DNA of 64,000 bases from Trichopria drosophilae (Eukaryota > Arthropoda > Insecta > Hymenoptera > Diapriidae), in contig JAQOWT010000013.1 in the NCBI GenBank assembly GCA_030407085.1, positions 1 to 64,000 of the forward strand. Direction: 5' to 3'. The notes under the pieces were generated by a model, which saw only the letters and a program-made list of their open reading frames with translations, did no database searches and was not told the origin of the DNA. Shown one piece after another: positions 51,401-61,438 of this stretch. The translations under genes were made by a program, and so were the position numbers. Every line of letters starts with the position of its first letter. Positions within the stretch are counted from its first letter, which is position 1.

Positions 51401-53998
51401 TAGGAAGGAAAGTGGTGAGAGATTTTGTGGATTGGAAATGGGTGTAGGTAGTGGTTGGTAGGAGGGGTGGGAGTTGTTTAAAGTTGTGTAGTAGGTGGAA
51501 TTGTGTTTGGATTGTTGTAAGAGTGTGGGGGATGGGTGGTGGATAGAGTTGTGAGTTTTTAGGTAGTTTTTGTGTATTGTGATGTGAGTAGGTTTGGGGT
51601 TTGTGGTGTAGGGTGGATGTGGTGGATAGTTGGGTAGTAGAGTATGAGAGGTTGTTTTATGTGGGTTGTAGTTGGGTTTGTTATTGTGGAAGAGGATAGA
51701 AAGTTGAAGTGGGGTTTTGAAGGATTTATTGAGTGTGGATGTTTTAAGGGAAGTTTGGATGGAGAGGGTGTAGGGAAAGGTTAAGGTTGTGTTTTGTGTT
51801 ATTTTTTGGTAGTTTTATAGAATGTGAAATTGGTAATGTTATTTTGGGGTGGATGGGGAGGTGATGGAAGATTAGGGGTTATGTGGTAGTTATGTTTTTT
51901 AGTTTGTATTAGGAGGGTTATATGTAGTATTTTTGGGGGATTGGAATATGGGTTAGGTATTGGGGTTGGTTGGAGTGGGTGGGGAGTGTTTAAGTTGGTT
52001 TAGATATGGGATTGGGTGGTGTGGATTGTTGTAGAGTTATGGGGGGATTGGTGGTGGATTTAGTTTGTGGAGTTTAGTTAGTTTTTTTGTATTGGGATGT
52101 AGGTAGGTTTGGGGAGTGGTTGTATGGGTGAGTGGGTGGTAGTTGGGTAGAGTATGATTTGGTGTTTTGTGGGGGTTGGTATTTGGGTTTGTTATTTGGA
52201 GGAGGATATAATGTTTGTAGGGGGTTTTGAAGATTTATTAGTGTGGATTTGGGGGGGATAGAAAGTTAGATGGGAGAGGGTGTATGGGAAGTTAAGGGGG
52301 TTTTGTTTTAGTGGTAAGGGTTTTTTATTTTATGGGAAGGTGAATGGGGAAGGGATGTGGGGGATGGGAAGTGTATGGAAGCTGTAGGGGTTATGTTTGG
52401 TAGTTATGTTTTTTTTAGTTTGTATTAGGAGGTTTAGTAGTGTAGGTTTTTGGGGATTGGAAATGGTTAGGTAGTGGTTGGTTGGAGGTGGGGGAGTGGG
52501 TTAGAGTTTGGTTGTAGTAGTGGATTGGTGGGGGGATTTTGTAGAGTGATGGGGAGAATGGGTGTGGATGAGTTTGTGGAAGTTATGTAGTTTTGTGGTA
52601 ATTGGGATGTGAGGGGTAGGTTTGGGGATTGTGTAGGGTGGATGTGTGTGGAGTTGGGGTAGGAGTATAGAGTTTTGTTTTTTGGGTTGGGTAGTTTGGT
52701 TGTTTTTGTGGAGAGAGGATATAATGTTGTAGGGGGGGTTTTGAAGGATTTATTTGGAGTTGTGGGATTTGGGGATAGGGGGAAAGTTGAGATGTGAGAG
52801 GTGTATGGGAATGTTAAGGTTGTTTTTTTGTGTAATTTTTTTGAGTTTTATAGAAGTTGAAAATGGTAAGGATGATTTTGGGATGGGGAGGTGTATGAAA
52901 TTAGGTTATGTTTTAGTTTATTTTTTTTAGTTTGTTATTGGGAGTAAGTGGTGAGGAGATTTTGGGGGATTGGAAATGGGTTTTTGTGGTTTGGTGGAGG
53001 GGTGGGGGGGAGTGTTTAGAGTGTGTGTAGTATGGGGATTGGTGTTGAGATTTTTAAGTGTGGGGGGATGGGGTGGGGTGGATGAGTTTGTGGAGTTTAG
53101 GTATTTTTTGTATTGGGGATTTGTTGAGTAGGTTTGGGGGTGTGGGTTGTAGGTGGATGTGGGTGGTAGTTGGGGGTAGAGTATGATGAGGTTTTTTTGT
53201 GGGGGTTGTAGGTGTGGGTTTGTTATTGTGAGAGGGATATAATTTGAAGGGGGGGGGTTTTGAAGATTTATTTAGGTGTGGATTTGTTAAGGGGGGGTAG
53301 TTGAGATGGGAGAGGGGGGCTAGGGAAGTTTAAGGTTGGGTTTGTGGTTATGTTTTTGTAGTTTTATAGAATGGGAAATGGTTAAGGGATTTTGGGGGGA
53401 TGGGGAGGTTATGAAGGATTAGGTGGTTATGGTTTTTTAGTTTGTATTAGGAGTTTAAAGGTGAGAGATTTTGGGATTGGTATGGGTAGGGTAGTAGTGT
53501 TGGTTGGGAGGGGTGGAGTGGGTTTAGAGTTGATGTTGTATGGAGAGTGGTGTGGATTGGTGTAGAGTGGTGGGGGTGATTGTGGTGGGATAGGAGGGTT
53601 TGTGGAGTTTAGGTAGTTTTGTGGATTGGGGATGTGAGTAGGTTTGGGGGGGGGAGTGGTTGTAGGTGGAAGGTGGTGTATTGGTAATATGAGTGGTTGT
53701 TTTTTGGTGGGGTTGTATGTGGGTTTGTTATTGTGAGGAGGATTAGTATTGTTTGAAGGGGTTTTGATAGATTTATTAGTGTGGTTTGTTAGGGGAATTG
53801 GGTAGGGTTAGGGGTTAGGGGGAAATTGTAAGGGGGGGTTGTGTTTGGTGGATTATTTTTTTTGTTATAGAAGGTGAAATGGGAAGGATTTGGGGGATGG
53901 GGAGTGTTTAAGATTAGGGTGTATGTTGGGTAGTTATGTTTTTTTTTTGTATTAGGTAGTTTAGTAGTTTGGGAATTTTGGGGGATTGAAAATTGTGA
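27407..53998 (+). repeat. Form B: C-free G/T-rich tandem array, mean period about 509 bp
   Basis: About 52 tandem units. The anchor TTTTATAGAAGGTGAAATGG recurs from about 27398 to 53865 with spacing of roughly 445-555 bp and a mean of about 509. Other landmarks are TTTTTTTAGTTTGTATTAGG, GAGAGATTTTGGGGGATTGG, GTGTATTGGGGATGTGAG and GAGGATATAATTTGAAGG. These match the clean monomer in order: TTAGTTTTTTTCTGTTAGTC, GAAAAATTTTGAACGG, CGTATTCTGGTGTGCAG, GTCGATATGAAAATTG and GTTTCATAGCAACTACAAG. Anchor spacings are also similar: 122, 113 and 81 bp in the monomer against about 126, 126 and 70 bp in the unit at 53110-53431. C is almost absent on the + strand. Where readable, form B carries right-haplotype bases (GTTTTATAG matches GTTTCATAG, not GATTCATAC). 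Copies differ mainly by G/T indels. Open frames up to 115 codons (37509-37856) are compositional. Confidence 0.82.
41838..41855 (+). other. T18 homopolymer in form B
   Basis: A run of 18 Ts lies where other units read GGTAGTTTTTGTGTATTGGGG. It is one of several overlong homopolymers confined to the core and has the same interpretation problem as the A36 and G17 runs. Confidence 0.9.
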
Positions 53999-54065
53999 TA
54001 TAGGTGGGTGTGAGAGATTATTATATTATGTGGTGGGTTTTTTGTGTGATAGATAGGGTGTGGTG
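53865..54065 (+). repeat. Truncated unit at the form B to form A switch
   Basis: A form-B start (AAGGTGAAATGG, TTTTGTATTAGG, TTTTGGGGGATTG) is followed about 200 bp later by form A (GGGGTATTTGGGGGTTAGTG). About 300 bp of a unit is missing, as at the left switch. The last 67 bp (53999-54065; GTGAGAGATTATTATATTAT, then GTGGTGGGTTTTTTGTG and GGGTGTGG) aligns closely with 27337-27406. Both switches therefore share the same truncated-unit structure and the same switch sequence, in the same orientation. Confidence 0.7.
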
Positions 54066-54500
54066 GGGTATTTGGGGGTTAGTGTGGTGTGATTGTTGGG
54101 GTGGGGTGGGGGGGGTTGGGTGGAAATGTGGGTAGGGGTCACGTGATGAGGGTAATGTTTAGTTTTAGGTATTTATGGGTGTTAGGTTTTGGGTTATGAG
54201 TGTTGGCAGGGAGGTGAATGTGTTTTTGGTTTTTGGTAGGGTCGATAGGTAATTATTCTTATGTATGTATGGTAATAGTTTTAGTTTTTTAATTTTGTTT
54301 GATGGTGGGACGTCACGTTTATGGAGTGAAGATACTATGGTTTTGTTTTTATCGTATAATGTATTGGGGTGATTTGTGTTGTACGAGGATATGAGTATTT
54401 TTTAGATGAATGTTTATTTGATTTGTTGTTTGTCGAGTGGTTTTTTGGGTATTTTTTGTAGTCTTTTTTTGGTTTATTTTCGAGGTTTCAGCTTGAGTTT
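54066..54500. repeat. Right-edge form-A copy with cytosine returning
   Basis: This begins as typical form A (GGTATTTGGGGGTTAGTG, GATTGTTGGGGTGGGG). Over about 400 bp it becomes a four-base sequence: GGTCACGTGATGAGG, GGGTCGATAGGTAA, GGGACGTCACG, ATCGTATAATG. The form-A order is kept, for example GAGGATATGAG..TAGATGAATG for GAGATATGGAG..GGATGAATG. Its end (TTCGAGGTTTCAGCTTGAG) aligns directly to the clean monomer's TTCGATGAAATCATCAATGA. It mirrors the left bridge copy, and both edge copies contain TCGAT at the same place (13786-13790 and 54242-54246) where interior form A has no C. Confidence 0.65.
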
Positions 54501-55052
54501 AATCTTTGAGTCCCGCCTGATTGAATATAGATTTTGCTTAAAAACGAGATTATGATATTTCGTTTATTTGAAACTTAATTATTATTTTTATAGTCTGGTT
54601 CTGGATTTGTGTGTCTTTTTTGGGTAGCGATGTTTTACGGTCTTATGTTAAGTTGAGGAGTTGGTTGTTAGTTTTATGGTCTGCGAACGGTAAGTACGAA
54701 TTAGGATTTATGGGTGGGTTAGGTTATGGTGGTTTGGTCGTGTTTCGTATTGTTCTGTTTATTTTTGATTACGGTCTATCGTATGTCTTCGAGTATTGTT
54801 TTTAGACTAGGGTTTTGTGTTTAGAAGATTGTTGGGCAGGTTTTTCAACACGGTTTAGGGAGTGCAAGATGTAACTCGTGTTAGGTTTTTTCTATCAATG
54901 ATTTTTTTAGTTTTGAGATGTCGCTCTCTTCTAAGTTTATAATCCATATTTTATTTGGCCAATTATGTCCGATTTTGAAAATGGATCTTTGTTTAGGACA
55001 AGTTAGTTGATGGCGATGATATCTCTTTGTATAAGAAAATTGGAGTCCTGTA
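54501..55052. repeat. Diverged 522-bp monomer, right gradient zone
   Basis: One roughly full-length, heavily diverged satellite unit. Readable matches are ATTGAATATAGATTTTGC to CTTGAATATACTCATTGC, TATGGTCTGCGAACGG to ACAGTCTGCGGACC, GATTACGGTCTATCG to ATTACGGTCTACGG, CAGGTTTTTCAACACG to CAGGATTTTCAACACG, and TTTGAGATGTCGCTC to TTAGAGATGTCGCG. It carries GTAGCGATG, agreeing with the right haplotype at position 501. It ends abruptly at about 55053, where clean monomer begins in mid-unit (TTGAATATACTCATTGCAC). Short open frames on either strand here (for example 54611-54805 + and 54881-55066 -) fall within the diverged repeat and are not genes. Confidence 0.78.
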
Positions 55053-58000
55053 TTGAATATACTCATTGCACTCGTAGTATCATCTAGCGTTTCATAGCAA
55101 CTACAAGAATTAATTAACTAGTCAGTTACATGGGAATTGACAAATTTTGAGCGATAATAGGTCAAGAAGTTGTATTTAGTTTTTTTCTGTTAGTCTTTAT
55201 GTTACAGTCTGCGGACCTGTCTACGAAAACTGAAAAATTTTGAACGGTAATGGGATAAGGACGTGTTTTCGTCTTTTTCTGGTAATATTTATATTACGGT
55301 CTACGGACCTGTCTACGAGAAATGAGATTAGGACAGTGCAATTTGAATATAAGCTTGTTTGCAGGATTTTCAACACGTATTCTGGTGTGCAGAAGACTCT
55401 TGTTATTTAAATATCGTCTTCCATATTTTTATCTTTAGAGATGTCGCGTCACATTCGTAATAAATATGCATCCAGTATTACATAGCAAATTTAAGTCGAT
55501 ATGAAAATTGTACTATTTTTCGTCAGTTTAGAATATTTCGATGAAATCATCAATGAAAAAATCATAGCGTCTTCTTGAATATACTCATTGCACTCGTAGT
55601 ATCATCTAGCGTTTCATAGCAACTACAAGAATTAATTAACTAGTCAGTTACATGGGAATTGACAAATTTTGAGCGATAATAGGTCAAGAAGTTGTATTTA
55701 GTTTTTTTCTGTTAGTCTTTATGTTACAGTCTGCGGACCTGTCTACGAAAACTGAAAAATTTTGAACGGTAATGGGATAAGGACGTGTTTTCGTCTTTTT
55801 CTGGTAATATTTATATTACGGTCTACGGACCTGTCTACGAGAAATGAGATTAGGACAGTGCAATTTGAATATAAGCTTGTTTGCAGGATTTTCAACACGT
55901 ATTCTGGTGTGCAGAAGACTCTTGTTATTTAAATATCGTCTTCCATATTTTTATCTTTAGAGATGTCGCGTCACATTCGTAATAAATATGCATCCAGTAT
56001 TACATAGCAAATTTAAGTCGATATGAAAATTGTACTATTTTTCGTCAGTTTAGAATATTTCGATGAAATCATCAATGAAAAAATCATAGCGTCTTCTTGA
56101 ATATACTCATTGCACTCGTAGTATCATCTAGCGTTTCATAGCAACTACAAGAATTAATTAACTAGTCAGTTACATGGGAATTGACAAATTTTGAGCGATA
56201 ATAGGTCAAGAAGTTGTATTTAGTTTTTTTCTGTTAGTCTTTATGTTACAGTCTGCGGACCTGTCTACGAAAACTGAAAAATTTTGAACGGTAATGGGAT
56301 AAGGACGTGTTTTCGTCTTTTTCTGGTAATATTTATATTACGGTCTACGGACCTGTCTACGAGAAATGAGATTAGGACAGTGCAATTTGAATATAAGCTT
56401 GTTTGCAGGATTTTCAACACGTATTCTGGTGTGCAGAAGACTCTTGTTATTTAAATATCGTCTTCCATATTTTTATCTTTAGAGATGTCGCGTCACATTC
56501 GTAATAAATATGCATCCAGTATTACATAGCAAATTTAAGTCGATATGAAAATTGTACTATTTTTCGTCAGTTTAGAATATTTCGATGAAATCATCAATGA
56601 AAAAATCATAGCGTCTTCTTGAATATACTCATTGCACTCGTAGTATCATCTAGCGTTTCATAGCAACTACAAGAATTAATTAACTAGTCAGTTACATGGG
56701 AATTGACAAATTTTGAGCGATAATAGGTCAAGAAGTTGTATTTAGTTTTTTTCTGTTAGTCTTTATGTTACAGTCTGCGGACCTGTCTACGAAAACTGAA
56801 AAATTTTGAACGGTAATGGGATAAGGACGTGTTTTCGTCTTTTTCTGGTAATATTTATATTACGGTCTACGGACCTGTCTACGAGAAATGAGATTAGGAC
56901 AGTGCAATTTGAATATAAGCTTGTTTGCAGGATTTTCAACACGTATTCTGGTGTGCAGAAGACTCTTGTTATTTAAATATCGTCTTCCATATTTTTATCT
57001 TTAGAGATGTCGCGTCACATTCGTAATAAATATGCATCCAGTATTACATAGCAAATTTAAGTCGATATGAAAATTGTACTATTTTTCGTCAGTTTAGAAT
57101 ATTTCGATGAAATCATCAATGAAAAAATCATAGCGTCTTCTTGAATATACTCATTGCACTCGTAGTATCATCTAGCGTTTCATAGCAACTACAAGAATTA
57201 ATTAACTAGTCAGTTACATGGGAATTGACAAATTTTGAGCGATAATAGGTCAAGAAGTTGTATTTAGTTTTTTTCTGTTAGTCTTTATGTTACAGTCTGC
57301 GGACCTGTCTACGAAAACTGAAAAATTTTGAACGGTAATGGGATAAGGACGTGTTTTCGTCTTTTTCTGGTAATATTTATATTACGGTCTACGGACCTGT
57401 CTACGAGAAATGAGATTAGGACAGTGCAATTTGAATATAAGCTTGTTTGCAGGATTTTCAACACGTATTCTGGTGTGCAGAAGACTCTTGTTATTTAAAT
57501 ATCGTCTTCCATATTTTTATCTTTAGAGATGTCGCGTCACATTCGTAATAAATATGCATCCAGTATTACATAGCAAATTTAAGTCGATATGAAAATTGTA
57601 CTATTTTTCGTCAGTTTAGAATATTTCGATGAAATCATCAATGAAAAAATCATAGCGTCTTCTTGAATATACTCATTGCACTCGTAGTATCATCTAGCGT
57701 TTCATAGCAACTACAAGAATTAATTAACTAGTCAGTTACATGGGAATTGACAAATTTTGAGCGATAATAGTTCAAGAAGTTGTATTTAGTTTTTTTCTGT
57801 TAGTCTTTATGTTACAGTCTGCGGACCTGTCTACGAAAACTGAAAAATTTTGAACGGTAATGGGATAAGGACGTGTTTTCGTCTTTTTCTGGTAATATTT
57901 ATATTACGGTCTACGGACCTGTCTACGAGAAATGAGATTAGGACAGTGCAATTTGAATATAAGCTTGTTTGCAGGATTTTCAACACGTATTCTGGTGTGC

Positions 58001-59350
58001 AGAAGACTCTTGTTATTTAAATATCGTCTTCCATATTTTTATCTTTAGAGATGTCGCGTCACATTCGTAATAAATATGCATCCAGTATTACATAGCAAAT
58101 TTAAGTCGATATGAAAATTGTACTATTTTTCGTCAGTTTAGAATATTTCGATGAAATCATCAATGAAAAAATCATAGCGTCTTCTTGAATATACTCATTG
58201 CACTCGTAGTATCATCTAGCGTTTCATAGCAACTACAAGAATTAATTAACTAGTCAGTTACATGGGAATTGACAAATTTTGAGCGATAATAGGTCAAGAA
58301 GTTGTATTTAGTTTTTTTCTGTTAGTCTTTATGTTACAGTCTGCGGACCTGTCTACGAAAACTGAAAAATTTTGAACGGTAATGGGATAAGGACGTGTTT
58401 TCGTCTTTTTCTGGTAATATTTATATTACGGTCTACGGACCTGTCTACGAGAAATGAGATTAGGACAGTGCAATTTGAATATAAGCTTGTTTGCAGGATT
58501 TTCAACACGTATTCTGGTGTGCAGAAGACTCTTGTTATTTAAATATCGTCTTCCATATTTTTATCTTTAGAGATGTCGCGTCACATTCGTAATAAATATG
58601 CATCCAGTATTACATAGCAAATTTAAGTCGATATGAAAATTGTACTATTTTTCGTCAGTTTAGAATATTTCGATGAAATCATCAATGAAAAAATCATAGC
58701 GTCTTCTTGAATATACTCATTGCACTCGTAGTATCATCTAGCGTTTCATAGCAACTACAAGAATTAATTAACTAGTCAGTTACATGGGAATTGACAAATT
58801 TTGAGCGATAATAGGTCAAGAAGTTGTATTTAGTTTTTTTCTGTTAGTCTTTATGTTACAGTCTGCGGACCTGTCTACGAAAACTGAAAAATTTTGAACG
58901 GTAATGGGATAAGGACGTGTTTTCGTCTTTTTCTGGTAATATTTATATTACGGTCTACGGACCTGTCTACGAGAAATGAGATTAGGACAGTGCAATTTGA
59001 ATATAAGCTTGTTTGCAGGATTTTCAACACGTATTCTGGTGTGCAGAAGACTCTTGTTATTTAAATATCGTCTTCCATATTTTTATCTTTAGAGATGTCG
59101 CGTCACATTCGTAATAAATATGCATCCAGTATTACATAGCAAATTTAAGTCGATATGAAAATTGTACTATTTTTCGTCAGTTTAGAATATTTCGATGAAA
59201 TCATCAATGAAAAAATCATAGCGTCTTCTTGAATATACTCATTGCACTCGTAGTATCATCTAGCGTTTCATAGCAACTACAAGAATTAATTAACTAGTCA
59301 GTTACATGGGAATTGACAAATTTTGAGCGATAATAGTTCAAGAAGTTGTA

Positions 59351-60394
59351 TTTAGTTTTTTTCTGTTAGTCTTTATGTTACAGTCTGCGGACCTGTCTAC
59401 GAAAACTGAAAAATTTTGAACGGTAATGGGATAAGGACGTGTTTTCGTCTTTTTCTGGTAATATTTATATTACGGTCTACGGACCTGTCTACGAGAAATG
59501 AGATTAGGACAGTGCAATTTGAATATAAGCTTGTTTGCAGGATTTTCAACACGTATTCTGATGTACAGAAGACTCTTGTTATTTAAATATCGTCTTCCAT
59601 ATTTTTATCTTCAGAGATGTCGCCTCACATTCGTAATAAATATGCATTCAGTATTACATAGCAAATTTAAGTCCATATGAAAATTGTACTATTTTTCGTC
59701 AGTTTAGAATATTTCGATGAAATCATCAATGAAAAAATCATAGCGTCTTCTTGAATATACTCATTGCACTCGTAGTATCATCTAGCGTTTCATAGCAACT
59801 ACAAGAATTAATTAACTAGTCAGTTACATGGGAATTGACAAATTTTGAGCGATAATAGGTCAAGAAGTTGTATTTAGTTTTTTTATGTTAGTCTTTATGT
59901 TACAGTCTGCGGACCTGTCTACGAAAACTGAAAAATTTTGAACGGTAATGGGATGAGGACGTGTTTTCGTCTTTTTCTGGTAATATTTATATTACGGTCT
60001 ACGGACCTGTCTACGAGAAATGAGATTAGGACAGTGCAATTTGAATATAAGCTTGTTTGCAGGATTTTCAACACGTATTCTGGTGTGCAGAAGACTCTTG
60101 TTATTTAAATATCGTCATCCATATTTTTATCTTCAGAGATGTCGCCTCACATTCGTAATAAATATGCATCCAGTATTACATAGCAAATTTAAGTCGATAT
60201 GAAAATTGTACTATTTTTCGTCAGTTTAGAATATTTCGATGAAATCATCAATGAAAAAATCATAGCGTCTTCTTGAATATACTCATTGCACTCGTAGTAT
60301 CATCTAGCGTTTCATAGCAACTACAAGAATTAATTAACTAGTCAGTTACATGGGAATTGACAAATTTTGAGCGATAATAGTTCAAGAAGTTGTA
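59351..60394. repeat. Two adjacent variant units in the right array
   Basis: Both units share two changes not seen in other units: T to C at monomer position 262 (TTCAGAG; 59612 and 60134) and G to C at 274 (TCGCCTCAC; 59624 and 60146). Each also has private changes. The first has CTGATGTACAG, GCATTCAG and GTCCATATG. The second has TTTTTTTATG, GGGATGAGG and CGTCATCC. Sharing between neighbours points to local duplication or conversion followed by independent mutation. The T to C change removes a stop codon and lengthens a meaningless open frame to 60 codons in each unit. Confidence 0.85.
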
Positions 60395-60916
60395 TTTAGT
60401 TTTTTTCTGTTAGTCTTTATGTTACAGTCTGCGGACCTGTCTACGAAAACTGAAAAATTTTGAACGGTAATGGGATAAGGACGTGTTTTCGTCTTTTTCT
60501 GGTAATATTTATATTACGGTCTACGGACCTGTCTACGAGAAATGAGATTAGGACAGTGCAATTTGAATATAAGCTTGTTTGCAGGATTTTCAACACGTAT
60601 TCTGGTGTGCAGAAGACTCTTGTTATTTAAATATCGTCTTCCATATTTTTATCTTTAGAGATGTCGCGTCACATTCGTAATAAATATGCATCCAGTATTA
60701 CATAGCAAATTTAAGTCGATATGAAAATTGTACTATTTTTCGTCAGTTTAGAATATTTCGATGAAATCATCAATGAAAAAATCATAGCGTCTTCTTGAAT
60801 ATACTCATTGCACTCGTAGTATCATCTAGCGTTTCATAGCAACTACAAGAATTAATTAACTAGTCAGTTACATGGGAATTGACAAATTTTGAGCGATAAT
60901 AGTTCAAGAAGTTGTA

Positions 60917-61438
60917 TTTAGTTTTTTTCTGTTAGTCTTTATGTTACAGTCTGCGGACCTGTCTACGAAAACTGAAAAATTTTGAACGGTAATGGGATAA
61001 GGACGTGTTTTCGTCTTTTTCTGGTAATATTTATATTACGGTCTACGGACCTGTCTACGAGAAATGAGATTAGGACAGTGCAATTTGAATATAAGCTTGT
61101 TTGCAGGATTTTCAACACGTATTCTGGTGTGCAGAAGACTCTTGTTATTTAAATATCGTCTTCCATATTTTTATCTTTAGAGATGTCGCGTCACATTCGT
61201 AATAAATATGCATCCAGTATTACATAGCAAATTTAAGTCGATATGAAAATTGTACTATTTTTCGTCAGTTTAGAATATTTCGATGAAATCATCAATGAAA
61301 AAATCATAGCGTCTTCTTGAATATACTCATTGCACTCGTAGTATCATCTAGAGTTGCATAGCAACTACAAGAATTAATTAACTAGTCAGTTACATGGGAA
61401 TTGAAAAATTTTAAGCGATAATAGTTCAAGAAGTTGTA
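60917..61438. repeat. Variant unit in the right array
   Basis: This unit reads TCTAGAGTTGCATAGC where its neighbours have TCTAGCGTTTCATAGC, and TTGAAAAATTTTAAGC for TTGACAAATTTTGAGC. The following unit begins with another private change (AAAATGTTGAACGG at about 61500). These point mutations confirm that the array is not a collapsed or artificially copied consensus. Confidence 0.85.

Noticed and set aside
14117..53998. Bisulfite- or enzyme-converted sequence
   Set aside because: Conversion would change only C to T, and the core also has a large gain of G relative to the monomer. The few remaining Cs are followed by G no more often than the G-rich composition predicts, so there is no clear sign of protected methyl-CpG. 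The flanks are unconverted.
14117..53998. Repeat-induced point mutation
   Set aside because: That process lowers GC through C to T changes on both strands. Here one strand loses C while G rises strongly, and the adjacent near-identical arrays are untouched.
14117..53998. Kinetoplastid maxicircle-like G-rich, C-poor cryptogenes
   Set aside because: The whole core is a simple tandem array derived from the flanking satellite. There is no set of distinct genes and no long conserved frame.
12894..55052. A foreign element inserted into the 522-bp array
   Set aside because: There is no terminal repeat or target duplication at the edges. Both edges pass gradually, in register, from monomer to form A, which indicates altered satellite rather than inserted DNA.
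54611..55066. Short open frames on both strands in the right gradient zone
   Set aside because: They lie within a diverged satellite unit that aligns to the monomer from end to end. Neither resembles a known protein or continues into the clean copies.
59498..59680. A 60-codon open frame, repeated at 60020-60202
   Set aside because: It lies inside the satellite monomer. In all other units the same frame stops after about 39 codons. It is extended here only by a T to C change at monomer position 262 shared by two neighbouring units. No coding signal is visible.
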